DNA of 64,000 nt from Cellvibrionales bacterium. Its GTDB lineage: Bacteria; Pseudomonadota; Gammaproteobacteria; Pseudomonadales; UBA7239. Below are positions 33,702 to 43,890 of the stretch, one piece after another. Within the stretch, counting starts at the first letter, position 1, and every line of letters begins with the position of its first letter. The stretch covers positions 2,232,001 to 2,296,000 of the forward strand of contig JADJPU010000001.1 in the NCBI GenBank assembly GCA_016713115.1, in the 5' to 3' direction. The notes under the pieces were generated by a model, which was not told where the DNA came from, made no database searches, and saw nothing but the letters and a program-made list of their open reading frames with translations. Position numbers and translations under genes: made by a program.

Positions 33702-35669
33702 GTGAAAATATTTCGAGCGACAACGCATTTCTTGCATCAGTATTACAAACAGATACTGATGTTGTTTGTCGATTTCGCTTTACTGGGTGTAGCGCTGCTA
33801 TTTGCATTTTGGGCGCGCTTGGGTGAAGTCTGGCTGCCGCAACAAATCTCACAATATGGGCTGCTTGCTTTTTGTTTGTTGCTGACGCTCTTTGCCTTTG
33901 GTCGCTTAGGACTTTATCGCTCCATTATTCGCTACATGGGGCAGCAAGCTATTTTTGCTGTGATGCAGGGCGTTTTAATTTCTGCATTGATCATTGCTGT
34001 TATTGCTTATATGAGCGATATGTTTATGCCGCGCTCAGTGCCGGTTATCTACTTGTGTTTTGCCTATATTTTTATTGGCGGTTCACGCATGGCAATCCGT
34101 GCGTATTACCACAAGGGCGTAGAAATTCATCGTGAGCGCGTAGCCATTTACGGTGCTGGTTCATCGGGTTTACAGGTGTATCAAGCATTAGAGCGCAGCC
34201 GCGATTACAAGCCGGTATTATTTATCGATGACAGCTTGGCTAAACACGGAATGATTTTAGATGGCTTGCCGGTATATGGCGCAGTCAATATCCCGGCGTT
34301 ATTGGAACGCTACGGCATTACTGAAGTGTTATTGGCAATGCCGTCCGCGCCTTTGCAGCGCCGCAAAGAAATTTTGCAGGAACTGGCTGAGATGGGTGTG
34401 AAATCCCAGATGGTGCCGGGCATTGAGGAGTTATTGGATAGCTCCCTGCGCGGTCGCGATGTAACGCAGGTGTACGACAATATTTTAGGGCGCGTGCCGG
34501 TTGCGCCAGAAGTACATTTATTGGATAGCTGTATTCGTGATCGCGTTGTGATGGTGACAGGTGCAGCGGGTTCCATTGGTAGCGAACTGTGTCGACAAAT
34601 ACTGCTGAATAGCCCTCGCGTTTTGTTGTTGGTAGATATCAATGAGTTTGGTCTGTATCAGATTGATATGGAGCTGCGGCAGACATTGAGCAATAGTCAT
34701 TTGCAGCCAGTTGAATTGGTGTCATTGCTTGGCAACACCGCCAATCAGCAGCAAATGGCGCAAATCATAAAAAGTTTTTCTGTGCAGACGATCTATCACG
34801 CTGGCGCGTATAAACATGTGCCAATGGTTGAAAACAATATGATTGAAGGTGTGCGCAATAATGTGATTGGCACCTGGTCTTTGGTTAAAGCGGCTGCTGA
34901 AAATGCGGTAGAAACTTTTGTTTTGATTTCAACCGATAAAGCTGTTCGCCCCGTTAGTGTGATGGGTGCCAGCAAGCGTTGTGCAGAATTAATTTGTCAG
35001 GCATATGCAGAAAGCAAACTGGGTACGCGCTTTTGCATGGTGCGTTTTGGCAATGTGTTGGGTTCTTCAGGTTCCGTTGTGCCCTTGTTTATTGAGCAGA
35101 TCAACGCGGGCGGTCCTGTGACGGTAACACACCCTGAAGTGGTTCGATATTTCATGACCATACCGGAAGCAGCGCAGCTGGTTTTGCAGGCGGGAAGTAT
35201 GGGTGTAGGCGGCGAAGTTTTTGTATTGGATATGGGCAAACCCGTGCGCATTATGGAGTTGGCGGAGCGCATGGTTGCACTGCTGGGGCGCACGGTACGC
35301 AATGAACAAAACCCAACTGGCGATATAGAAATTGCCATCACAGGTTTGCGGCCTGGAGAGAAATTGTATGAAGAGTTGGTGTTGGGGGATAGGGTATCCG
35401 GCACTGGTCATCCAATGATTATGCGAGCGGAAGAAAAGTTTTTGTCGCTGCCCAATTTGTTGGTCTGTCTAGAAAAAATTCAGCAGGCTTGTGATGACAG
35501 TGATTGCCAAACACTTAAAAACTTGTTGAACGAAGTGATTGGCGAATTTACTGAACAGCCTATTCACGATGCCGTTTGGCGGCGCAGTCATCCCAGTAAT
35601 CTGGATGCTGATGCATCAGTATCCAATGTCACACCGCTGTTGCGCAAACCACCAAAAAATACACCTTAA
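33702..35669 (+). CDS. Membrane-bound nucleotide-sugar 4,6-dehydratase, WbpM/CapD-like
   Basis: The 655-residue protein starts at GTG 33702 after AAAGG. Four membrane helices (about 15-110) precede a CoA/NAD-like domain with VAIYGAGSSGLQVYQAL, and the catalytic SDR domain begins at VMVTGAAGSIGSEL (about 285). The active site reads STDKAVRPVSVMGASKR with Met in place of the usual Tyr, the SMK triad of the WbpM/FlaA1/PglF group. It converts UDP-GlcNAc to a 4-keto-6-deoxy sugar (UDP-QuiNAc or UDP-FucNAc precursor) for O-antigen or a glycoconjugate. It ends four bases inside the tail of the convergent cytochrome gene. Confidence 0.91.
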   Translation: MKIFRATTHFLHQYYKQILMLFVDFALLGVALLFAFWARLGEVWLPQQISQYGLLAFCLLLTLFAFGRLGLYRSIIRYMGQQAIFAVMQGVLISALIIAVIAYMSDMFMPRSVPVIYLCFAYIFIGGSRMAIRAYYHKGVEIHRERVAIYGAGSSGLQVYQALERSRDYKPVLFIDDSLAKHGMILDGLPVYGAVNIPALLERYGITEVLLAMPSAPLQRRKEILQELAEMGVKSQMVPGIEELLDSSLRGRDVTQVYDNILGRVPVAPEVHLLDSCIRDRVVMVTGAAGSIGSELCRQILLNSPRVLLLVDINEFGLYQIDMELRQTLSNSHLQPVELVSLLGNTANQQQMAQIIKSFSVQTIYHAGAYKHVPMVENNMIEGVRNNVIGTWSLVKAAAENAVETFVLISTDKAVRPVSVMGASKRCAELICQAYAESKLGTRFCMVRFGNVLGSSGSVVPLFIEQINAGGPVTVTHPEVVRYFMTIPEAAQLVLQAGSMGVGGEVFVLDMGKPVRIMELAERMVALLGRTVRNEQNPTGDIEIAITGLRPGEKLYEELVLGDRVSGTGHPMIMRAEEKFLSLPNLLVCLEKIQQACDDSDCQTLKNLLNEVIGEFTEQPIHDAVWRRSHPSNLDADASVSNVTPLLRKPPKNTP

Positions 35670-37925
35670 CGCCGCTGCGTTATTTCCAATACGGTGGGAT
35701 CCTGCGGATCCAATAATTGCCAAGCCTGTAAATATTTTTCGGCGCGTTCATATTGTTTGCTGTCCAATGCCAAATTAAAGCGTGTGAGTTGCACATTGCG
35801 GTTGTAAATAGGCATTGCAGCCGCTTTGTCTAATACGCTAAATGCTTCACCTGTTTTGCCGATTTGGTTCAGCGCGACGGCATATAAGTAGAAAATGTGC
35901 GGATCTTGAGTGTGTTGCGTGGCAGTTTTCAGTTGAGCGACCGCTGCATTGATGTTGCCGCTGCGCACCAGCCACAGCGCGTAAGACATCATCAAATCGG
36001 CATTGTTTGGAACGCGCTGCATAGCGTTTTGCAAGACGCGTCCTGCGTCAGATTCCTGCTGCAGTGCGCGATACAAATCAGCCAGATTGACAGAAGCCGG
36101 GATGTAATACGGCTCACGCGCAATAGCAGTTTTTAATAAGTTTTCTGCATCTTGCAGGCGTTGTTCGCGTATGGCGAGTCCAGCGAGATTGGTGAGCGCA
36201 GCGGCGCGATCAGCGTCAATATTTTGACTGTCGATATATTCTTGTCTGGCTTTAGTAAAGCTGGTGCTGTTTTGTGTGATGGGGTTGCCAGCCAATTGGC
36301 GTGCTGCTTCTATACGAATAGCGCGCACAGAATCATTCAACAAGGGCAACAGGGAAGATTGTTGCTCTGGCGGCAGAATTTCTGCGGCACGCAATGCACC
36401 GATGCGTATTAAATCCTCATTGTTTTTCAGTGCGTCATTAATCAGTGGCAATGCATTGCGCGTGGGAAAATTAGTGAGCAGGCCCATAGCGGTGGCACGC
36501 ACAATTGGCGCCTGTGTGTTGTCTTGTATCAGTTGCGTTAGATCATCAAATACAGCGGGTTTTGCTAATCGCGCTTGCGCAATAATTTCGCCGTGGTGTG
36601 GTGTTTTCCAGCTTGCGCCTGCATTTTTTTCGATAGCGGCTGTCGCCCATGCGTTGGTTTTGTCGGTGTGGCAGTTAGTGCAGGCGTTGGGTGTTTCTAG
36701 CGTGGCACTTAAATCTGGGCGTGGAATGCGAAAGCTGTGATCTCGCCGCGTATCAACCGTCATATAAGTTCGCGTTGGCATGTGGCAATCCACACAAAAA
36801 CTGCCTGTTGTTTCTGGTGTGTGTAGGGTGTGTTTAGGTGTGTTGTACTCCGCGTTGTGACACTGCAAGCACAGACCGTTGCCTTCGATTTTAACTTTGC
36901 CGCTGTGAGGGTTGTGACAGTTGCTGCAAGTTACACCGCGCATGGCCATTTTGCTCTGCAAAAAGAGCCGTATTCGTATACCTCGTCTTGAATTTGCCCG
37001 TCGGGGAAATACAGCGTTTCGTCTAGCAGTGCAGGCATAAACGCATCGAGAAATTTCTCTTTGTCGTTGCTGGCGTCGATGCGGCTGCGTCGGCTGTGGC
37101 ATTGTGCGCAGCGTTCAATTTGTGTGGTATCGGAAGCTTCTATGCGCGATGGTTTCGCGGTTGCGGTTTGGTGTTGCCATAAGGCAGAGGAACCGGAAGT
37201 GAGTGCAATATCCCAGCCTTTGTTTTTGTACAAAGCGTCGCTGGGATTTTTTGCCCATGCGAGGTGCTTGGAGCCAGGGCCGTGACAAGATTCACAGCCC
37301 ACGCCAGTTTCCACCCATGTCGATTGGAACGAGTCGCTATCGGTTTGATAATTTTTTTGAAATCGGTGGTATGGCATTCAATACACATGTGATTGGCGTT
37401 GTGAGATGGTGAACGCCAGTGCAACACATCGTTGGGCACAATGTTTTCGTTTGCATACAGATGGAACCAGTGTTGCCCACCTTGTGCGGTGCTGCGTGCA
37501 TCCCAGGCAAAGGGCAGGCTTTGCCAGCGACCATTCGGCAGTGCAGTTAAATATTGCTGCAAAGGGAAAACACCAAAGGTGTATTGCAGGGTGAGGTCAG
37601 AGGCTGTGGGTGTGTCTTGGTCGGTTTGGATGTGGTACTGACCATCAACAGTGTTGAAAGTAGTTTTTTGTTGGTGGTGTTTAAGTGGTGGCGCAGAAAA
37701 ATTGCCCACAATGTTTTCGGATGTGGCGAGCTTCATCGCTTGGTGGTGGTCTGAACCACGCCACTGCTGTTGCTCGGTTTGGTGGCAGTTTTGACATTGC
37801 TCGCTGCCGACATAGCTGGCTTTTAAAGTGGTGGTGGTCGTGGCAGTAGAGGAAGGTATTTTTGGCTGGTCACACCCCGCTAAAAAACAGAGCAGGAGAG
37901 TCGGAATTATTACAAATCGGGGCAT
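35666..37925 (-). CDS. Octaheme-motif c-type cytochrome lipoprotein with TPR/HEAT repeats, frameshifted twice
   Basis: The gene encodes about 753 residues over three frames. The N-terminal lipoprotein signal (LLLCFLAGC) is followed by eight CxxCH motifs: CQNCH, CIECH, CESCH, CAQCH, CSNCH, CLQCH, CVDCH and CTNCH. The C-terminal half has HEAT-like helices (ALPLINDALKNNEDLIRIGALRAA) and tetratricopeptide repeats (AVAQLKTATQHTQDPHIFYLYAVALNQIGKTGEAF). Joins fall at a seven-base run (37352-37358) and a five-base run (36960-36964); adding one base at each gives FKKNYQTDSDSF and GSFLQSKMAM with no gaps. These are multiheme cytochromes of the periplasm whose redox partners are unknown. The middle pieces resemble tetraheme c554/nitrite-reductase-like proteins. 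Confidence 0.85.
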
Positions 37926-38001
37926 ATTTTTGTCGTTGTTTTCGGTACTCCGGCAGTATAACGCATGCTAGGATGCGCCCCTCTTTGCGACGGTGGATTG
38001 C

Positions 38002-39874
38002 ATGTCTAACACCTCATCCAATTCGACAAAAACCTTGGCCTTGGCCGCGCTGGGCGTGGTGTATGGTGATATCGGTACCAGCCCGCTTTATACACTGCGC
38101 GAATGTTTTCTGGTCATCATCCGTTGGCGCTAACCAGCGGCAATATTATGGGCGTGCTGTCGCTGGTTTTTTGGGCGCTGATTATTGTCGTCACCATCAA
38201 ATATGTTTTGTTCATCATGCGCGCTGATAACCATGGTGAAGGTGGAATATTGGCGCTGTTGGCGCTGTCGCGCAGTACAGGGGTGCGCAGCGATAAGCTA
38301 AAAGGCATTTTGGCTTTGACCGGCATTTTTGGCGCCAGTTTGTTTTATGGCGATGGCATCATCACACCGGCCATTTCTGTGCTCTCTGCAGTAGAAGGCT
38401 TGGAAGTTGTAGCACCGCAACTGCACCACGCCACACTGCCCATTGCAATTACCATTCTCGTTGCCTTGTTTATGCTGCAGCGCAGAGGCAGTGCGCGTGT
38501 GGGTGCGCTGTTTGGTCCTGTGATGTTGGTTTGGTTTTCAACTTTGGCGATTCTTGGTTTGACCAACATTGTCACCAACCCAGGTGTTTTAGCGGCTCTT
38601 AATCCGCTTTACGCGTTGGTGTTTTTCGTGAACACGGGTTGGGTAGTTTGCTGGCTTTTGGCGCGGTGGTATTGGCGGTCACTGGCGGTGAGGCGCTCTA
38701 TGCAGACATGGGGCACTTCGGCAGAAGGCCCATTAAATTTGCTTGGCTTAGCGTTGTTCTTCCTGCCCTAGTGCTGAACTATTTTGGTCAAGGCGCACTG
38801 CTGCTGAAAAATCCAGAAGCCATTAACAATCCGTTTTATTTGTTGGCGCCGGATTGGTTTTTGTGGCCGCTGCTCATCTTGGCCACTTGTGCGACGGTTA
38901 TTGCATCGCAGTCAGTAATATCTGGAGTGTTCTCCGTAACACGACAAGCTGTGCAAATGGGCTTTTGGCCGCGCATGCGCATCGTGCACACTTCGTCGCG
39001 AGAGATTGGTCAGATCTACATTCCAATGATGAATTGGCTGATTATGTTGGCCGTCATCCTGTTGATTTTGGAGTTTCGCAGCTCCAGCAATATCGCGGGT
39101 GCTTACGGTATTGCGGTGACCATGGCGATGATGGTGGATACCATTCTGGCCTGTTTTGTGGCACACCGTTTGTGGCGTTGGCCGTTGCCTGTGGTAACGC
39201 TAGCAGGTGCTGCATTCTTCTTTGTCGATTCGCTATTTTTATTCCCCAATCTATTGAAAATCCCCGATGGCGGCTGGTTCCCTCTATTGGTAGCTGTGAT
39301 CGTTATGGGCTTGATGTTCACTTGGCGCAAAGGTCGTCGTTTCTTGGCGGATGCCTTGGGTAGAGAGAGTGAACCTCTGAAACCATTTATTGAGGCGCTG
39401 TCTTTGGGCAAGCCTGCAACCGTGCCCGGTACAGCGGTTTTTATGACGAGTAACTTGGAGCAGGTGCCTCATGCGCTGATGCACAACCTGAAACACAACA
39501 AAGTGCTGCACGAACGCGTGGTGTTCCTGACGATCAGCACGCAAGAGATTCCGTTTGTGCCGGAAGGTGACCGTATCTCTGTGGAGGATTTGGCGCCGGG
39601 CTTTTTGTCTATCAAAGGTTCCTACGGCTTTCAGGAAAGCCCCGATGTGCCGCATTTACTCGAGAAATGCGAACCTTTCGGTGTGGTTTTTGACATGATG
39701 GACACCACATTCTTCTTGTCTAGGGAGCATTTAATTCCTAGTAAACATCCTGGCATGCCGGCCATTTTTGATAAGGTCTTTGCCGTAATGACGCGCAACG
39801 CTGTGCCGGCTACTAGCTATTTCAAGATTCCTCCCAACCGCGTGGTGGAAATGGGTACGCAAATCGAGATTTGA
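38002..39874 (+). CDS. kup: Low-affinity potassium transporter Kup, frameshifted twice
   Basis: Three frames together make a 624-residue protein, close to E. coli Kup (622). The start at ATG 38002 gives LAALGVVYGDIGTSPLYTLRECF, the signature N-terminus. The next frame has LALSRSTGVRSDKLKGILALTGIFGASLFYGDGIITPAISVLSAVEG. The last frame has GGEALYADMGHFGRRPIKFAWLSVVLPALVLNYFGQGALLL and the cytoplasmic C-terminal domain. Breaks are at a four-base T run (38106-38109) and a three-base G run (38641-38643). Restoring one base to each gives continuous Kup sequence (ECFSGHHPLAL and NTGWGSLLAFG). The product is a K+/H+ symporter in the inner membrane. Confidence 0.9.
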
Positions 39875-39935
39875 CCTTCAGAAAAGGGCAAATTTCTTTG
39901 ACATATCAATGAGCTATCCATAGAATGCGCCGCCT

Positions 39936-40490
39936 ATGCACAGTGAGCCAACCAGTCAGCCATTGCCACCGCATATCGATGCGGTAAAGCTTTGTCAGCA
40001 AGGTGGTAGCTTGTCAGGCGAAGTGTCGTTTGTTCGATTGGAGCGCCTCGCTGAGCAACTGTGTCATCAGAATGGTCAGGCGCGTGTCGACTGGCAGTTC
40101 GAGCTCGACGCGCAGTCGCGCAAAGTGATACACGGCACGGTAGATGCTGTTGTGCCGCTGGTGTGTCAGCGTTGTTTGGAGCAAGTTGATGTTGCAGTGC
40201 GCGCCGACACCTCGCTAGCCTTGGTGTGGAGCGATGAGCAGGCAGCACAATTGCCGCGCACGCTGGATCCAGTGTTGATGGAAAGCGATGTGCTGGATGT
40301 ATTTGCAACGGTGGAAGATGAGTTGCTACTAGCACTGCCGATAGTCGCAGCGCATGAAGCAGGCACTTGCCAAGCGGCGCAGATGAGTATTGAAGAAACG
40401 CAGGTCGAACCACTGGCAGGCGAGAAGAAAACCAACCCGTTTCAGGTGCTGGCAAACCTGAAAGCGGGCAGTGATGAAACAGACAAGTAA
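39936..40490 (+). CDS. yceD: 23S rRNA accumulation protein YceD (DUF177)
   Basis: The 184-residue protein has the DUF177 core: GEVSFVRLERLAEQ, VVPLVCQRCLEQV with the two-cysteine motif, and a DVLDVFATVEDELLLALPIVAAHE block, ending NPFQVLANLK. It acts in 23S rRNA accumulation. It is followed by rpmF, the conserved pairing at the head of the fatty acid cluster. The gap to rpmF is 48 bases. Confidence 0.93.
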   Translation: MHSEPTSQPLPPHIDAVKLCQQGGSLSGEVSFVRLERLAEQLCHQNGQARVDWQFELDAQSRKVIHGTVDAVVPLVCQRCLEQVDVAVRADTSLALVWSDEQAAQLPRTLDPVLMESDVLDVFATVEDELLLALPIVAAHEAGTCQAAQMSIEETQVEPLAGEKKTNPFQVLANLKAGSDETDK

Positions 40491-40538
40491 CATCACTGTA
40501 TTTGCCAATACATTATTTAACGGTAGGAGTTTTTTAAA

Positions 40539-40718
40539 ATGGCCGTACAGAAAAGTCGTAAATCTCGTTCTCGTCGTGGCATGCGTCGTTCACACGATGC
40601 CTTGACCACCAGTACATTGTCAGTAGACGCAGTAACTGGTGAAAAACACCGTCGTCACCACATGACTGCTGATGGTTTCTATCGCGGTCGCAAAGTGGTT
40701 GACTCTGCTGCCGAATAA
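40539..40718 (+). CDS. rpmF: 50S ribosomal protein L32
   Basis: This is a 59-residue, strongly basic protein with the universal N-terminus MAVQKSRKSRSRRGMRRSHD and a conserved C-terminal GEKHRRHHMTADGFYRGRKV. TAGGAG lies eleven bases upstream. It has no zinc cysteines, which is the common form in this class. Confidence 0.97.
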   Translation: MAVQKSRKSRSRRGMRRSHDALTTSTLSVDAVTGEKHRRHHMTADGFYRGRKVVDSAAE

Positions 40719-40767
40719 AATGGTGCGCAATCGTACAACGGTTAAACAGCGTAACCGCTGAAGCCCG

Positions 40768-41793
40768 ATGATCACGATTGCCATTGACACCATGAGTGGG
40801 GACTTTGGTCCTCGCGTCACAGTGCCCGCCAGTGTGCGGGCATTGTCGTTTCTGTCAGATATCAATTTATTGTTGCTGGGCGATAACGATGCCATTCAAA
40901 AGGAGTTGGCAAAGTTGCATTGCGACAGCAATCACCGTTTGCGCATTGTTCATACGACGCAAACCGTGGCGATGAGCGACAAGCCTCTGCATGTATTGCG
41001 TAACTGCAAAGATTCCTCGCTGTATCGCGGTATCGCTTTGCTGGCAGAAGGTGAAGTGCAGGGTTTTGTCAGCGCTGGCAACACAGGCGCGATGCTCGTG
41101 ATTGGCCATCATCTGTTAAAAATGTTTGATGGTATTGACCGACCCGCCATTTGTGCGCCTATTCCCACCGTCAACGGAAAAACTTTTTTATTGGATGTCG
41201 GTGCTAATGTCGATGTTGATGCAAAAAACTTGCATCAGTTTGCCGTGATGGGCTCGGTGTTGGCTGCAGCGATTCTCAATATCCCTCAGCCGCGCGTGGC
41301 ACTGCTCAATGTGGGCGTAGAAGATATTAAAGGTAACGAGCAAGTGCAGCAGGCCGCAGCATTGTTACAAGCCGACAGCGCGCTCCACTACACAGGATTT
41401 ATTGAAGCCGATCAAATATTTTTTGATACGGTTGATGTGGCGGTGTGCGATGGCTTTACCGGTAATGTCGCACTCAAAGCCAGTGAGGGCGCTGCGCGTT
41501 TAATTCGCCAATATTTATCACAAGCGTTTAAGCGCAAATGGATTTTCCGTGTGCTGGGGGTGTTGGTTGCTCCTATTCTCAATGCTTTTCGATCGAGTAT
41601 TAATCCGTCGCGTTATAATGGCGCTAGTTTTTTAGGCTTTACTTCGACGCTAGTAAAAAGTCACGGCAGTGCAGATGCCAATGCATTTTTTCATGCCATA
41701 GAAGTGGCAAGTGTTGAAGCCAAAGCGAATATTCCCAAAAAAATTAATGAAAAATTGCAATCTGTCTTATTGAAGCGGGGGAGTGAAACATGA
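40768..41793 (+). CDS. plsX: Phosphate acyltransferase PlsX
   Basis: The 341-residue enzyme makes acyl-phosphate from acyl-ACP for phospholipid synthesis. The start reads ITIAIDTMSGDFGPRVTVPA; the family normally has AxDAMGGD, so IDTMSGD is a variant of the metal-binding loop. Also conserved are SAGNTGAM, LDVGANVD and VCDGFTGNVALKASEG. The stop overlaps the fabD start by four bases. Confidence 0.94.
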   Translation: MITIAIDTMSGDFGPRVTVPASVRALSFLSDINLLLLGDNDAIQKELAKLHCDSNHRLRIVHTTQTVAMSDKPLHVLRNCKDSSLYRGIALLAEGEVQGFVSAGNTGAMLVIGHHLLKMFDGIDRPAICAPIPTVNGKTFLLDVGANVDVDAKNLHQFAVMGSVLAAAILNIPQPRVALLNVGVEDIKGNEQVQQAAALLQADSALHYTGFIEADQIFFDTVDVAVCDGFTGNVALKASEGAARLIRQYLSQAFKRKWIFRVLGVLVAPILNAFRSSINPSRYNGASFLGFTSTLVKSHGSADANAFFHAIEVASVEAKANIPKKINEKLQSVLLKRGSET

Positions 41794-42725
41794 GTGGCAA
41801 GTTAGCATTTGTTTTTTCAGGTCAAGGTTCACAGAAAGTTGGTATGTTGGCGGAGATGGCTGCTGCATATCCTGTTGTACAGAAAACTTTTGCCGAAGCG
41901 TCAGAGGTGTTGGGTTATGACTTGTGGGATCTGTGTCAAAACGGCGAGCAAGAACAATTGAATGCTACAGAAACAACACAGCCGCTATTGCTGACTTCTA
42001 GCGTGGCGTTGTGGCGTGTGTGGCAAGAAAAAAATGGCAAATTGCCTGCGTTGCTGGCGGGCCACAGTTTGGGCGAGTGGTCGGCTTTGGTGTGTGCCAA
42101 TGTGTTGGATTTTTCAGATGCCGTAGACTTGGTGCGCAAACGCGGTGCTTATATGCAAACCGCTGTGCCAAAAGGCGAGGGCAGCATGGCTGCTGTGTTG
42201 AATGTCGATGATGAAAAAATTCTTGCGCTTTGCAAAGAAGCTTCGGCAGTGGGTGTAGTGGAAGCGGTCAACTTTAATTCGCCCGGTCAGGTGGTTATTG
42301 CAGGGCAAGTTGCTGCTGTCGATAAAGCTTCCGAGTTGTTGAAAGCCGCTGGTGCCAAGCGCGTATTGTCACTGCCGGTGAGCGCTCCTTTCCATACATC
42401 TTTAATGAAACCTGCTGCAGAAAACATGGCAAAACATATTGCTGCTACTGTTTTTCGTGCGCCGACAATCCCTGTAGTACATAACGTCAATGCCAAAACT
42501 GCATCAGACCCAGAGGCAATTAAAGCACTGATGATTCAACAAATTGATCATCCAGTATTGTGGGTAGATTGCGTGAAGGCATTGGTTGAAGCAGGCGCTA
42601 AAACGGTTGTTGAATGTGGTCCTGGCAAGGTGCTGTGTGGCTTGTGTACACGCATAGAAAAAGAATTAACGGCGTTTGGTATTGAAGATGTCGCGAGCTT
42701 GGAAGCGGCGCTGTTGGCGATTTAA
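41790..42725 (+). CDS. fabD: Malonyl-CoA:ACP transacylase
   Basis: The 311-residue enzyme loads malonate on acyl carrier protein. The catalytic serine lies in AGHSLGEWSAL (GHSLG), with FVFSGQGSQKVGM at the N-terminus. The catalytic His is in LPVSAPFHTSLM and the Gln/Asn-type region in VVHNVNAKTA. It is four bases overlapped with plsX and 43 bases before fabG. Confidence 0.95.
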   Translation: MSGKLAFVFSGQGSQKVGMLAEMAAAYPVVQKTFAEASEVLGYDLWDLCQNGEQEQLNATETTQPLLLTSSVALWRVWQEKNGKLPALLAGHSLGEWSALVCANVLDFSDAVDLVRKRGAYMQTAVPKGEGSMAAVLNVDDEKILALCKEASAVGVVEAVNFNSPGQVVIAGQVAAVDKASELLKAAGAKRVLSLPVSAPFHTSLMKPAAENMAKHIAATVFRAPTIPVVHNVNAKTASDPEAIKALMIQQIDHPVLWVDCVKALVEAGAKTVVECGPGKVLCGLCTRIEKELTAFGIEDVASLEAALLAI

Positions 42726-42768
42726 TTTGCACAAATATTTGAAAAACTGAATATCGGGAGATGAATAA

Positions 42769-43512
42769 ATGAGCATTGAAGGCAAAGTAGCTTTGGTAAC
42801 CGGCGCTAGCCGCGGTATTGGTCGCGCCATTGCGGAATCATTGGCAAAAATGGGCGCTACGGTAATTGGTACAGCCACCAGCGAATCGGGTGCGGCAGCA
42901 ATTGCAGAGCGTTTAGCAGCTAGTGGCTATAAAGGTGATGGCGTTGTTTTGAATGTCACCGATTCCCACTCCGTGGATGCGGCAATCAAATCTATCAATG
43001 AAAAGTTTGGCAACATTGATATTTTGGTAAACAACGCCGGCATCACCAAAGACAATATTTTGATGCGCATGAAAGATGAAGAGTGGGATGATGTGATCGC
43101 CACTAACCTGACTTCGGTATTTCGTTTGTCGCGCGCGTGTTTGCGCGGCATGACCAAAGCGCGCTGGGGCCGCATCATCAGCATCAGTTCCGTGGTTGGT
43201 GAAATGGGCAACGCAGGGCAGAGCAATTACGCAGCAACCAAAGCAGGTGTTGCCGGTTTTGCGCGCGCCTTGGCACGGGAAATTGGTTCACGCAATATCA
43301 CTGTGAACACGGTTGCACCTGGATTCATTGATACCGATATGACGCATGTATTGCCAGAAGAGCAAAAGCAAATGCTGTTGGGGCAAATTCCTTTAGCGCG
43401 TTTGGGTAAGCCGGAAGAAATTGCCGCTGTGGTTGCGTTTCTTGCGTCGGAGCCTGCTGGCTACATCACCGGCGAGACTATCCATGTCAACGGCGGGATG
43501 TACATGAGCTGA
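42769..43512 (+). CDS. fabG: 3-oxoacyl-ACP reductase
   Basis: The 247-residue SDR uses NADPH to reduce beta-ketoacyl-ACP. It has the cofactor loop TGASRGIGRAIA, NNAG, and a catalytic Ser-Tyr-Lys site in ISISSVVGEMGNAGQSNYAATKAG. The C-terminus GYITGETIHVNGGMYM is the FabG hallmark. The gene following fabG in most gammaproteobacteria is acpP, then fabF. Here the convergent ppnP gene lies there instead. Confidence 0.95.
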   Translation: MSIEGKVALVTGASRGIGRAIAESLAKMGATVIGTATSESGAAAIAERLAASGYKGDGVVLNVTDSHSVDAAIKSINEKFGNIDILVNNAGITKDNILMRMKDEEWDDVIATNLTSVFRLSRACLRGMTKARWGRIISISSVVGEMGNAGQSNYAATKAGVAGFARALAREIGSRNITVNTVAPGFIDTDMTHVLPEEQKQMLLGQIPLARLGKPEEIAAVVAFLASEPAGYITGETIHVNGGMYMS

Positions 43513-43523
43513 TAACAGCTCGA

Positions 43524-43805
43524 TTATTCGTAAGTACAGAGATAGGCGGTATCCGCAGCAACTTTTAATTGAAACTTGCTGTTGGCCGCCACCTGAAATG
43601 CTTCGCCAGCGGCAAATGTTTGCCAAGTGTCATTGCCGGGCAATTTGACGGTGAGCTTGCCGCTGACTACGGTCATTACTTCATTTTGGCTGGTGCCAAA
43701 CTCATAATCGCCAGGTGCCATCACGCCAACAGTTGCCGGTAATTGTTCACCTTGGAATGCGATAGATTTTACTTTGCCGTCAAAGTATTCGTTGACTTTA
43801 AACAT
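43524..43805 (-). CDS. ppnP: Pyrimidine/purine nucleoside phosphorylase (DUF1255)
   Basis: The 93-residue cupin-like protein has the family's VNEYFDGKVKSIAFQ, then ATVGVMAPGDYEFGTSQNEVMTVVSGKLTVKLPG and FEVPA-like FQVAANSKFQL. PpnP cleaves nucleosides with phosphate. It stands alone, convergent with fabG and divergent from slyD. Confidence 0.93.
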   Translation of the reverse strand: MFKVNEYFDGKVKSIAFQGEQLPATVGVMAPGDYEFGTSQNEVMTVVSGKLTVKLPGNDTWQTFAAGEAFQVAANSKFQLKVAADTAYLCTYE

Positions 43806-43890
43806 GCCTGCTTGCTCCTATGAGTAAACCGAGTGGGATAAAACGCATATACTGACAGCGCATTTTAGCAGTTTGTTGAGGAAGAGATTC

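Noticed and set aside
37140..37925. Separate short diheme cytochrome gene
   Set aside because: Its tail after the CIECH motif is out-of-frame sequence; adding one base in the run at 37352-37358 continues it into the next cytochrome fragment.
38103..39874. Two separate small potassium transporter genes
   Set aside because: They are fragments of one Kup protein broken at homopolymers and rejoin without gaps.
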